This document shows, in pieces, positions 8,305 to 16,609 of a stretch of DNA of 64,000 nucleotides. The stretch is taken from contig JAWKMU010000006.1 in the NCBI GenBank assembly GCA_041392065.1, positions 124,001 to 188,000 on the forward strand. The letters are read 5' to 3'. Under the pieces are notes generated by a model that did not search any database, was not told the origin of the DNA, and was given only the letters and a program-made list of their open reading frames with translations. Position 1 is the stretch's first letter; every line of letters begins with the position of its first letter. The position numbers and the translations under genes were made by a program. The stretch is from CAJQLB01 sp041392065 (GTDB taxonomy: Bacteria > Bacteroidota > Bacteroidia > Flavobacteriales > Flavobacteriaceae).

Positions 8305-8919
8305 ATGAGTTTAGTACGTCTTAACATAAAAGGCATTTCGTATAGCCAAACACAAAATGGAGCTTACGCTCTTATTTTAAACGAGGTTGATGGAGATAGA
8401 AAATTACCAATTGTTATTGGTGCTTTTGAAGCTCAATCCATTGCCATTGCTTTAGAAAAGGAGATAAAACCACCTCGTCCGCTTACACACGATTTATTTA
8501 AAAATTTTTCTGACAGATTTGATATTGTTGTAAAACAAGTCATCATCCACAAATTGGTTGATGGTGTTTTTTATTCCAGTTTGATTTGTGAGCGTGATAA
8601 AATTGAAGAAATTATTGATGCAAGAACTAGTGATGCTATTGCACTTGCTTTACGATTTGATGCACCAATATTCACTTATAAAAACATCTTGGATAAAGCT
8701 GGAATTTATTTAAAAGTGAATCCTGACAAAGACAAGGAAACCAAAGACGATAATATTTTATTAGACGAAGTTTTAGCCGAAGAAATTGAAACCAAGTCTC
8801 CTGCAGGTTTTAAAGACAAAACCTTAGAAGAGCTTCACAACCTACTTGACCAAGCAGTCGCCAACGAAGATTATGAAACAGCAGCAAGGCTTCGTGACGA
8901 AATTTCAAAACGCAATTAA
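8305..8919 (+). CDS. Bifunctional nuclease family protein (DUF151) with C-terminal UVR motif
   Basis: 204 residues in two parts. Residues 1-140 are a DUF151/BFN domain: NEVDGDRKLPIVIGAFEAQSIA, then RPLTHDLF and DARTSDAIALALR. Residues 165-204 are a UvrB/UvrC-type helical motif (EELHNLLDQAVANEDYETAA, RLRDEI). DUF151 proteins have reported RNase/DNase activity in plants; their bacterial role is not settled. The UVR helix hairpin usually mediates protein-protein contacts, for instance in UvrB-UvrC and Clp-associated proteins. The gene lies 12 bases before the nucleoside transporter on the same strand, so they are probably co-transcribed. The domain pairing is common in Bacteroidota. Confidence 0.85.
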   Translation: MSLVRLNIKGISYSQTQNGAYALILNEVDGDRKLPIVIGAFEAQSIAIALEKEIKPPRPLTHDLFKNFSDRFDIVVKQVIIHKLVDGVFYSSLICERDKIEEIIDARTSDAIALALRFDAPIFTYKNILDKAGIYLKVNPDKDKETKDDNILLDEVLAEEIETKSPAGFKDKTLEELHNLLDQAVANEDYETAARLRDEISKRN

Positions 8920-8931
8920 ATATCCATCTAT

Positions 8932-10641
8932 ATGAAAAAAAGTGTTTTATTAATTGGAGCATTCTTGTTTACAATAATATCAATTTTTGCTCAAGACATT
9001 GAAAAAACATGGCAGTTTGATGCCATTACCAACCAAAATAATGAATCACTTTTTAACATCAGCCCAGAAGCAGACTCACTTTCTTTAAAAGCTGGAGAAT
9101 TTAATTACACGCTTAGTGCTAAAGATAATTTAAAGGCATCAGGCGATTATATGCTTCAAAACAATTTGTTAGTGTTTTATTATAACCAACCTAACGATAC
9201 AATTAGACGTTATAAAATCACTGAAAAAACCGACTCAACTCTTGTATTTGCTGAGAATGGCGTAAACTATAAATTCAAATCCTTAATAAAACAAGAGCCT
9301 CAAGTCGTAACAACACAAAACACAATACATCCTAACGAAGGCACTTCGTTTACAAGCATTTGGAAAGGCATATTAGGAATGATTTCTTTGATTGTTTTGG
9401 CATTTTTATTCAGCAGTAACAAAAAAGCAATCAACTGGAAAACTGTAGGCATAGGACTTGCTTTTCAGTTATTAATAGCTATTGGTGTATTAAAGGTAGG
9501 ATTTATTAAAAATGCGTTTGAATTTGTCGGAAGTATTTTTGTTAAAGTATTAGATTTTACAAGAGCTGGAAGCCAATTTTTATTTGAAGGATTGGTTGTA
9601 GACATGGATACTTTCGGATTTATTTTTGCCTTTCAAGTATTACCAACCATTATCTTTTTCTCAGCATTAACTTCTGTCCTATTTTACTTAGGAATTATTC
9701 AAAAAGTCGTTAAAGCATTCGGAATACTTCTTTCTAAACTACTTAAAATATCAGGTGCAGAAAGTTTAAGCGTAGCAGGAAATATTTTTTTAGGGCAAAC
9801 CGAAGCTCCTTTACTTATTAAGGCTTATTTAGAAAAAATGAATAAGTCCGAAATGCTATTGGTCATGATTGGTGGTATGGCTACTGTAGCTGGAGCTGTT
9901 TTGGCTGCTTATATTGGTTTTCTTGGTGGTGATGATCCTGTACTTAGGTTAGAATACGCAAAACACTTACTTGCAGCTTCAGTAATGGCTGCTCCTGGAG
10001 CCATTGTGATATCAAAAATATTGTATCCTCAAACTGAAAATATCAATACAGATGTAGAGGTTTCTTCAGATAAAATTGGAAGCAATATTCTTGATGCAAT
10101 TGCTAATGGAACTACAGAAGGATTACGTTTAGCTGTAAATGTTGGCGCTATGCTTTTGGTCTTTGTTGCTTTTATAGCAATGGTAAACTACATCTTTTTA
10201 CAAATTGGGCATATTGGAGGTATAAACGATTGGATTGTTGCAAATACACCTTATGAGAGCCTTTCTCTTGAGTTTATTCTTGGCTACATTTTTGCACCTT
10301 TAATGTGGCTTATTGGTGTAGCTAAAGAAGATATGGCTTTAATGGGACAGTTGCTAGGCATAAAGTTAGCAGCAAGTGAGTTTATTGGTTATATTCAATT
10401 GGCAGAATTAAAAAATGCTGCAAGTGCTATTCACTTAAACTATGAAAAATCTGTAATCATGGCTACATATATGCTATGTGGTTTTGCAAATTTTGCTTCT
10501 ATTGGAATTCAAATTGGTGGTATTGGTTCGTTAGCGCCTGGTCAGCGAAAAACCTTATCAGAATTTGGAATGAAAGCCTTAATTGGTGGAACTTTAGCAT
10601 CTTTAATTTCGGCAACCATTGCTGGGATGATAATTGGATAA
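8932..10641 (+). CDS. CNT-family nucleoside transporter with extra N-terminal domain
   Basis: 569 residues. A signal peptide (ending ISIFAQ) is followed by about 110 residues resembling a small lipocalin-like beta domain (KTWQFDAIT, SGDYMLQNNLLVFYY, STLVFAENGVNYKF). From about residue 145 comes the concentrative nucleoside transporter: membrane helices, AGNIFLGQTEAPLL with the sodium/nucleoside-site QTEAP motif, GGMATVAGAVLAAYIG, LAASVMAAPGA, and a C-terminal helix bundle with GVAKEDMALMGQLLG and CGFANFASIGIQIGG. It imports nucleosides with sodium or protons across the inner membrane. thyA and dihydrofolate reductase follow, in keeping with thymidine metabolism. The standard bacterial NupC is about 400 residues; the excess is the N-terminal domain. 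Confidence 0.87.
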   Translation: MKKSVLLIGAFLFTIISIFAQDIEKTWQFDAITNQNNESLFNISPEADSLSLKAGEFNYTLSAKDNLKASGDYMLQNNLLVFYYNQPNDTIRRYKITEKTDSTLVFAENGVNYKFKSLIKQEPQVVTTQNTIHPNEGTSFTSIWKGILGMISLIVLAFLFSSNKKAINWKTVGIGLAFQLLIAIGVLKVGFIKNAFEFVGSIFVKVLDFTRAGSQFLFEGLVVDMDTFGFIFAFQVLPTIIFFSALTSVLFYLGIIQKVVKAFGILLSKLLKISGAESLSVAGNIFLGQTEAPLLIKAYLEKMNKSEMLLVMIGGMATVAGAVLAAYIGFLGGDDPVLRLEYAKHLLAASVMAAPGAIVISKILYPQTENINTDVEVSSDKIGSNILDAIANGTTEGLRLAVNVGAMLLVFVAFIAMVNYIFLQIGHIGGINDWIVANTPYESLSLEFILGYIFAPLMWLIGVAKEDMALMGQLLGIKLAASEFIGYIQLAELKNAASAIHLNYEKSVIMATYMLCGFANFASIGIQIGGIGSLAPGQRKTLSEFGMKALIGGTLASLISATIAGMIIG

Positions 10642-10759
10642 TAAATTCCTGAGAAAACAGTTAACAAACTATTGATAAGTTGATAGAATTTTGTCTTCAA
10701 TTTATAATGCCTTTTTATATTTTTATTTTCTGAAAAAATAAGCGTTTAATTTAAAGAGA

Positions 10760-10777
10760 TTTCCGCTTTCGCGGAAA
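10760..10777. repeat. TTTCCGC palindrome just upstream of thyA
   Basis: TTTCCGC (10760-10766), loop TTTC, GCGGAAA (10771-10777) is a perfect 7-bp GC-rich stem ending six bases before the thyA ATG. It is strikingly GC-rich for this intergenic region and could fold over the ribosome-binding region. Confidence 0.65.
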
Positions 10778-10783
10778 GTTAGC

Positions 10784-11608
10784 ATGAAACAATATCACGA
10801 CCTTGTAAAGCATGTTTTAGAACATGGAAATGAAAAATCAGACCGAACTGGAACTGGAACAAAAAGTGTGTTTGGTTATCAAATGCGTTTTGATTTAAGT
10901 GAAGGGTTCCCAATGGTAACCACTAAAAAATTACACTTAAAATCGATTGTTCACGAATTGTTATGGTTTTTAAAAGGTGATACTAACATCAATTACTTAA
11001 CCGAAAATGGGGTTAGAATCTGGAACGAATGGGCTGATGAAAATGGCGACCTTGGTCCTGTTTATGGTCATCAATGGAGAAACTGGAACAGTGATGGCAT
11101 TGACCAAATAAAGGAAGTGATTGAAACCTTAAAAAACAATCCAGATAGCAGACGCATGTTAGTCTCAGCATGGAATCCATCTGTATTGCCAGACACATCA
11201 AAATCATTTGGCGACAATGTAGCCAATGGCAAAGCTGCCTTACCTCCTTGTCATGCATTTTTTCAGTTTTATGTAGCCAATGGTAAATTATCTTGTCAAC
11301 TATATCAGCGTAGTGCAGACATCTTTTTAGGAGTGCCTTTTAATATAGCATCGTACGCTTTGTTTACCATGATGATGGCTCAAGTTTGTGGTTATGAAGC
11401 TGGAGAATTCATCCATACCTTTGGAGATGCTCATATTTACAGCAATCATTTAGAGCAATTGGAATTACAACTTTCAAGAGAACCAAGAGCCTTACCAACT
11501 ATGAGATTGAATCCAGATGTAAAAGATATTTTTGAGTTTACTTTTGATGATTTCACTCTTGAAAATTACGAACCTTACCCACACATTAAAGGTGTGGTTG
11601 CTGTTTAA
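10784..11608 (+). CDS. thyA: Thymidylate synthase
   Basis: 274 residues. It methylates dUMP to dTMP using methylenetetrahydrofolate, producing dihydrofolate. The catalytic cysteine is C156 in LPPCHAFF; other invariant segments are DRTGTGTKS (dUMP phosphate loop), WFLKGDTNINYL, GPVYGHQWR, QRSADIFLGVPFNIASYA, and HTFGDAHIYSNH. It is about 10 residues longer than the E. coli enzyme, with the excess in SKSFGDNVANGK just before the active-site loop. The dihydrofolate reductase fusion follows after 36 bases on the same strand, giving the complete dTMP cycle in one operon. A GC-rich hairpin sits directly before the start. Confidence 0.96.
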   Translation: MKQYHDLVKHVLEHGNEKSDRTGTGTKSVFGYQMRFDLSEGFPMVTTKKLHLKSIVHELLWFLKGDTNINYLTENGVRIWNEWADENGDLGPVYGHQWRNWNSDGIDQIKEVIETLKNNPDSRRMLVSAWNPSVLPDTSKSFGDNVANGKAALPPCHAFFQFYVANGKLSCQLYQRSADIFLGVPFNIASYALFTMMMAQVCGYEAGEFIHTFGDAHIYSNHLEQLELQLSREPRALPTMRLNPDVKDIFEFTFDDFTLENYEPYPHIKGVVAV

Positions 11609-11644
11609 AAAAGAATTATCTTTACTACTAAATTCTTTAAGCCT

Positions 11645-12592
11645 ATGTTCGGAAAGAAAAAGCAAACACCACAAATAGACAAAGAACAATTAGAGCTTAT
11701 TGAAAACGCTCAGCGACGTATACGTCAAAAAAAGCGTCTGTACATTCATTTTGTTGTGTTTTTAATTGGTGCTGTGTTTTTAATCTTAGCCAATACAGTA
11801 TTAGGCATTGGTAAAGATGTTCAGCTTTTCGGCATTGATTGGTTTGTGTATGCCATTTTTGCTTGGTTGTTTTTCTTTGTGTATCATATTTTTAATGTGT
11901 TTGTAACTCATAAATTCATGGGAAAAGAATGGGAAAAACAACAACTGGATAAACTCATCGCCAAACAACAACAACGTATAGAAAAACTCAAAGAAGACTT
12001 GTTAAAGGAAGAAAAACTAATGGCTCAAAACCAAGTTTACAACGAAACAAGCTCTGAAAAGACAACCCAAAAAGCAACAGAAGACATTTCTAAAAAAAAA
12101 ACCTCTGAACTAACTATTATTGTTGCAGCTGGAGAAAACGATGCCATTGGCAAAGACAACAAACTCATTTGGCATTTAAGTGACGACCTTAAACGCTTTA
12201 AGCGTTTAACCAATGGTCACCACATTATAATGGGACGCAAAACTTTTGAAAGCTTCCCAAAACCGTTACCAAACAGAACTCATATTGTGATTTCTAGACA
12301 GACAAATTACAAGGTTCCAGATGGTGTTATAGTAGTAAACTCGCTTGAAGATGCTTTAGATGCTGCTAAAAATGACAAACAACCATTTGTAATTGGTGGC
12401 GGCGAAATATACAAACAAGCCATGCTTATTGCAGATAAAATTGAACTCACTAGAGTGCATCACTCCTTTGAAGCAGATACTTTTTTCCCTAAAATAGATA
12501 GCTCCATCTGGAAAGAAACGAGCAACTCGTTTCATGATAAAGATGAGAACCATGAGTATGCATTTTCGTTTTTGACGTATGAGAGAGAATGA
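11645..12592 (+). CDS. folA: 2TM membrane domain fused to dihydrofolate reductase
   Basis: 315 residues with two parts. Residues 1-128 are a 2TM domain: a basic amphipathic start, two membrane helices (about 33-52 and 64-87), then a basic helix. A 25-residue polar linker follows. From about residue 155 there is a full dihydrofolate reductase: IIVAAGENDAIGKDN, WHLSDDLKRFK with the catalytic aspartate (about D180), HHIIMGRKTFESFPKPLPNR, and VIGGGEIYKQAM. It reduces dihydrofolate to tetrahydrofolate, recycling what thyA upstream produces. The linker DNA holds ten A residues (12092-12101); gaining or losing one would stop translation within four codons. No methionine lies between the A run and the enzyme, so a separate enzyme start would have to be M126. 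Confidence 0.9.
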   Translation: MFGKKKQTPQIDKEQLELIENAQRRIRQKKRLYIHFVVFLIGAVFLILANTVLGIGKDVQLFGIDWFVYAIFAWLFFFVYHIFNVFVTHKFMGKEWEKQQLDKLIAKQQQRIEKLKEDLLKEEKLMAQNQVYNETSSEKTTQKATEDISKKKTSELTIIVAAGENDAIGKDNKLIWHLSDDLKRFKRLTNGHHIIMGRKTFESFPKPLPNRTHIVISRQTNYKVPDGVIVVNSLEDALDAAKNDKQPFVIGGGEIYKQAMLIADKIELTRVHHSFEADTFFPKIDSSIWKETSNSFHDKDENHEYAFSFLTYERE

Positions 12593-12634
12593 GTTTGAAT
12601 TTGCTATAAACAATCTAATAAACTTATTAAAGGA

Positions 12635-13405
12635 ATGTATTTAAAAGAATTTGATTCGCTTGAAATATTAACTTTTAAAAACAGTAAGAGCGAATTCCAA
12701 AACCATTTTCACGATTCCTATGTTCTATCGTTTATTGAAAAAGGAACTTTTATAGAAAATAATATCTATGGTCTTGCTGGAAATATCCTAATTTCTCATC
12801 CTTATGAAATACATGAAAATAAAATTTTTGATAACAACTCTTATACTGTTACATCGTTATATATAAATCCTGATGTTATAAAATATCTTTGCAAACAAGA
12901 AAACATTTCTTTCCCAGAAAAATTAATTAGTAATCAAGCATTGTTTCTTCATTTTAAGAACTATTTTTCAGCATTATATTCAGGCACATTAAAAGACAAT
13001 GATATATTAATTAAAGGACTAAATCAACTTCTTTTTACCTATGGAAAAAATGATAATTTTAACTTTCAAAACATTAAAGATTCATTTATGCCTGAAATAC
13101 TATATTATATTAATCAACATTGTCATAAAAAAATAAAATTGGATGATTTAGCAAAAATTGCTAAACAGAATAAATATAGCTTTATTCGACTTTTCAAAAA
13201 AAACACAGGCGTTACTCCTTTTGAATATATAAATCTTCAAAGAACCATTCAGGCAAAAAAATATTTACGAGAAGGCGAATCCCTGATTGAAACTGCCTTA
13301 TCAACAGGATATTACGACCAAAGTCATTTTAATCATTACTTTAAACGTTATGTAGGTTTAAGCCCTAACGATTATGCTAATAGCAATATTTTACAAGACA
13401 TTTAG
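12635..13405 (+). CDS. AraC-family transcriptional regulator
   Basis: 256 residues. The N-terminal half (about 1-140) is an AraC-type cupin sensor domain with FQNHFHDSYVLSFIEKGTF and an EIHENKIFDN segment. The C-terminal 100 residues hold two helix-turn-helix units: IKLDDLAKIAKQNKYSFIRLFKKNTGVTPFEYI and then TALSTGYYDQSHFNHYFKRYVGLSPNDYA, the classical AraC signature. The ligand is not predictable from sequence. The gene follows the DHFR fusion by 42 bases and precedes an S41 peptidase lipoprotein by 62 bases on the same strand; that lipoprotein is the likeliest nearby target. Base composition is slightly more AT-rich than its neighbours, so it may have been acquired with the peptidase. Confidence 0.9.
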   Translation: MYLKEFDSLEILTFKNSKSEFQNHFHDSYVLSFIEKGTFIENNIYGLAGNILISHPYEIHENKIFDNNSYTVTSLYINPDVIKYLCKQENISFPEKLISNQALFLHFKNYFSALYSGTLKDNDILIKGLNQLLFTYGKNDNFNFQNIKDSFMPEILYYINQHCHKKIKLDDLAKIAKQNKYSFIRLFKKNTGVTPFEYINLQRTIQAKKYLREGESLIETALSTGYYDQSHFNHYFKRYVGLSPNDYANSNILQDI

Positions 13406-13467
13406 GATAGTTAAAATTATTTTTACCTCTTATAATATCTTGTAAAACAAAAAATAAACTTAAAATT

Positions 13468-14904
13468 ATGAAAGTCTACATAACTTTTATTGCACTACTA
13501 ATATTTTCATTTTCCTGCCAAAATAAAAATGCTAAAACAAAACCATCCTTAAATGGAAATTGGGAATCTATTGGTTCTGGTTGGGTTTTACAAATCAAGG
13601 ACAGTACATCATATCAATTTTACGATATCACCTCCATTTCATGTTTACCCAGAAAGCATGGTGATTTTAAAGAAATTGAAAAGTCTTTATCAGTTAAAAA
13701 TGACACACTATCACTAGTAAAAGGTATAATTACACATCAATTTACAAGTGTTAATGATGTCTCTGCGTTGTGTGAAAAACAATCTGAAAATAAAGATCCT
13801 ATTTACAATTTTGAAGTTTTTGCTGAAAACATAAAAGAGCATTATGCATTTCTTAAACTTAACAACATTAACTGGGAAAATCTATACAATAAACAAAAAG
13901 ATAAAATTATAGAAAACCCAACAGATGTACAACTTTACAAAGTAATTGAAGAAACATTAGAAATATTAAACGACAACCACGCTTTTCTTGAAGCTACAGA
14001 TGATGTGTATAAAGAATTAGATAAGTTATCCTCAATGGAAGATGATGATTATGAAAATGAGAAAGAAGACTTACCTGAATATGGAGATATTCAAATAGCT
14101 AGAATGGTAACAAAACATCATCTTCAAGAAGAGTTAACAAAAGATTATGCATCATGGCTTCCATTAATTCAGTGGGGAAAACTCAATGATGATATAGGTT
14201 ATATTCAGGCACAAACGATGTGGCTTTTTGCAGATTTAGATATTTCAGAAAAACGAATAGAAGAATTAGGTTATGTAGATGCATACGTAGAGGCATTTCA
14301 CAAAATATTTGATGATGTCTATGTTAAAAAGGAAGTTGAAGCTGTATCTAAAATTATGGATATGGCAATGAGTGATCTTTCAGAAATGAAAGCTATGGTT
14401 ATTGATGTTAGGTTTAACGGAGGAGGTCAAGATGCTGTAAGTTTTGAGATATTAAGTCGCTTCATTGCTAATAAAAAATTGCAGGTTGCCACTCAAAAGT
14501 TAAGATATGGCAATCAAGAAACAGCAGTGTTGCCTTTATATATTGAAGGAACTGAAAATGCATTTACTAAACCAGTGTATGTATTAACTTCTCAACAAAC
14601 TGGAAGCGCTGCTGAAGCTTTTTCTATTGCTACAATGGCTATGGATAATGTAAAAAGAATTGGATCGGCAACATCAGGTGCTATGTCTACTTCATTAGAA
14701 AAAGCATTGCCTAACGGTTGGATTTTTGCCATATCTAATGAAATTTATATGGACAACAATGGTAAAAACTATGAAAACATTGGAATCCCTGTAGATTATG
14801 AGATGTACTATCCGAAAGATAGACAAACATTTTTTAGAAGTGTTGCAAATGATTTAGAAGCAGATAAAAACAATATATTAAAAGCAATTAATAGCTTTAA
14901 ATAA
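13468..14904 (+). CDS. S41-family peptidase, predicted lipoprotein
   Basis: 478 residues. The N-terminus ends in a lipobox-like FSFSCQ, giving a lipidated cysteine near residue 17. After about 90 residues of a small beta domain comes an S41 (C-terminal processing/tricorn-like) core: helical cap (VFAENIKEHYAFLKLNNINW), IGYIQAQTMW, MVIDVRFNGGGQD, and the probable nucleophile serine in TSQQTGSAAEAF, followed by IGSATSGAMST and IGIPVDYEMY. No PDZ domain is apparent. The family cleaves peptides or misfolded proteins in the periplasm or at the cell surface. It follows an AraC regulator on the same strand. The substrate is unknown. Confidence 0.82.
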   Translation: MKVYITFIALLIFSFSCQNKNAKTKPSLNGNWESIGSGWVLQIKDSTSYQFYDITSISCLPRKHGDFKEIEKSLSVKNDTLSLVKGIITHQFTSVNDVSALCEKQSENKDPIYNFEVFAENIKEHYAFLKLNNINWENLYNKQKDKIIENPTDVQLYKVIEETLEILNDNHAFLEATDDVYKELDKLSSMEDDDYENEKEDLPEYGDIQIARMVTKHHLQEELTKDYASWLPLIQWGKLNDDIGYIQAQTMWLFADLDISEKRIEELGYVDAYVEAFHKIFDDVYVKKEVEAVSKIMDMAMSDLSEMKAMVIDVRFNGGGQDAVSFEILSRFIANKKLQVATQKLRYGNQETAVLPLYIEGTENAFTKPVYVLTSQQTGSAAEAFSIATMAMDNVKRIGSATSGAMSTSLEKALPNGWIFAISNEIYMDNNGKNYENIGIPVDYEMYYPKDRQTFFRSVANDLEADKNNILKAINSFK

Positions 14905-14951
14905 GTTCAAATTTATAAACCAAAACGTTATATTCATCTTTAAAATATACC

Positions 14952-14959
14952 TAATTTTG
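14952..14959 (+). promoter_or_regulatory. TAnnTTTG box directly before the FAD oxidoreductase gene
   Basis: TAATTTTG matches the -7 consensus and ends only four bases before the ATG at 14964, implying an essentially leaderless transcript. Confidence 0.4.
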
Positions 14960-14963
14960 CGTT

Positions 14964-16514
14964 ATGGTTAGAGATATTCAGCTTCGTATTTCTTTAGAGG
15001 AAGAAAAAATTCAAGATATTCTACTTAGGAAATCTTCTGAATTTTTAAATATTCCTCAAACTGATATTTCAGGTATTAAAATTATTCGAAAATCCATTGA
15101 TGCCAGAAAAACTAAAATCATGTTTAATTATAAGGTTTCTGTATTTATCAAAGAACCTTTACCAGAAACATCAGCGTATCAATTTGATTATAAAGATATA
15201 TCAAAAGCTAAACCCATTCACATTATTGGTTTTGGTCCAGCAGGCATGTATGCCGCTTTGCGTTGTATTGAGTTAGGTTTTAAACCCATTGTATTGGAAC
15301 GTGGCAAAAATGTGCAAGACAGACGACGTGATTTACGTGCTATTAATCAAGACCATTTTGTTAATGAAGACTCCAATTACTGTTTTGGTGAAGGTGGCGC
15401 AGGAACCTATTCTGATGGAAAATTATACACCAGAAGTTTAAAACGTGGTGACGTTAGACGCATTTTTGAAAACTTAGTATTTCATGGTGCTACTGAGCAA
15501 ATTTTGATAGATGCACATCCTCATATTGGCACGAATAAGTTGCCCAAAGTGGTTCAGAATATTAGAGAAACCATTTTAAAATATGGTGGCGAAATCCATT
15601 TTGAAAGTCGAGTGACAGATTTCATCATAAAAAACAACAACATTCAAGCCATTCAATTGCAAAATGGAAAAGAATTCGTTACTGAAAAAGTAATATTGGC
15701 CACAGGGCATTCGGCACGAGATATTTTTTATTTATTGGACAAAAAGAATATTGCTTTACAAGCAAAATCGTTTGCAATGGGAGTTCGTGTAGAGCATCCA
15801 CAGCATATTATCGATTCGATTCAATACCATTGTTCTGGAAAAAGAGATGAACTACTTCCTGCTGCTGCTTACAGTTTGGTACAACAAGTGAACGATAGAG
15901 GTGTGTACTCGTTTTGTATGTGTCCTGGAGGTTTTATTGTACCAGCAGCAACAGCAAATGGCGAAGTTGTTGTTAATGGTATGTCGCCTTCAAAACGAAA
16001 TAATGAATTTGCAAATTCAGGTATTGTTGTCGAAATAAATGTTGATAAAGACATTCCTAAATACGAACAATATGGTGCTCTAAAAGGCTTGGAATATCAA
16101 AAGACTTTGGAGCGATTAGCCTTTACTTCTGGTGGACGAACACAAACTGCTCCAGCACAACGATTAACCGATTTTGTTGAAGGCAATCTGTCAAAAGATT
16201 TAAATCCGACATCATATCAACCAGGATTATTGTCTGCTCCTTTACACTCCTTATTACCAAAATTAATAGGAAGCAGATTGCGAAAAGGCTTTGAAGCATT
16301 TGGTCAAAAAATGAAGGGTTATTATACCTCAGAAGCCAATGTTGTTGGTGTGGAATCCAGAACATCTTCTCCCGTAACTATTCCAAGAAATGAGGACTTA
16401 CAGCATCCTGAGGTTTATAATTTATTTCCTTGTGGTGAAGGAGGAGGTTATGCTGGTGGCATTGTATCTGCTGCAATGGATGGCGAGCGCTGCGCAGAAG
16501 CTGCTTGCAAATAG
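14964..16514 (+). CDS. FAD-dependent oxidoreductase (uncharacterised flavoprotein dehydrogenase type)
   Basis: 516 residues, cytosolic. An N-terminal small domain (1-85) precedes a Rossmann FAD-binding fold: IHIIGFGPAGMYAALRCIELG and VLERGKNVQDRRRD. Downstream lie GEGGAGTYSDGKLYTR, ILATGHSARDIF, VRVEHPQHIIDS, GVYSFCMCPGGFIVPA and, at the C-terminus, VESRTSSPVTIPR with GEGGGYAGGIVSAAMDG, closing the FAD site. This pattern is that of the conserved uncharacterised FAD-dependent dehydrogenases often annotated as NAD(P)/FAD-dependent oxidoreductase. Substrate and partner are not known. It stands before fabD with its own promoter box. Confidence 0.85.
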   Translation: MVRDIQLRISLEEEKIQDILLRKSSEFLNIPQTDISGIKIIRKSIDARKTKIMFNYKVSVFIKEPLPETSAYQFDYKDISKAKPIHIIGFGPAGMYAALRCIELGFKPIVLERGKNVQDRRRDLRAINQDHFVNEDSNYCFGEGGAGTYSDGKLYTRSLKRGDVRRIFENLVFHGATEQILIDAHPHIGTNKLPKVVQNIRETILKYGGEIHFESRVTDFIIKNNNIQAIQLQNGKEFVTEKVILATGHSARDIFYLLDKKNIALQAKSFAMGVRVEHPQHIIDSIQYHCSGKRDELLPAAAYSLVQQVNDRGVYSFCMCPGGFIVPAATANGEVVVNGMSPSKRNNEFANSGIVVEINVDKDIPKYEQYGALKGLEYQKTLERLAFTSGGRTQTAPAQRLTDFVEGNLSKDLNPTSYQPGLLSAPLHSLLPKLIGSRLRKGFEAFGQKMKGYYTSEANVVGVESRTSSPVTIPRNEDLQHPEVYNLFPCGEGGGYAGGIVSAAMDGERCAEAACK

Positions 16515-16582
16515 TGTCATTGTACTTTATAATGTAATGTGTGAATACTGAAAACTGCAACTGATAACTCATAATAAATTCC

Positions 16583-16590
16583 TATTTTTG
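16583..16590 (+). promoter_or_regulatory. TAnnTTTG box for fabD-lspA
   Basis: TATTTTTG followed by C, 19 bases before the fabD ATG. It matches the Bacteroidota -7 element; no clear -33 TTG is seen. Confidence 0.45.
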
Positions 16591-16609
16591 CATCTCAAAA
16601 TAACAACAC

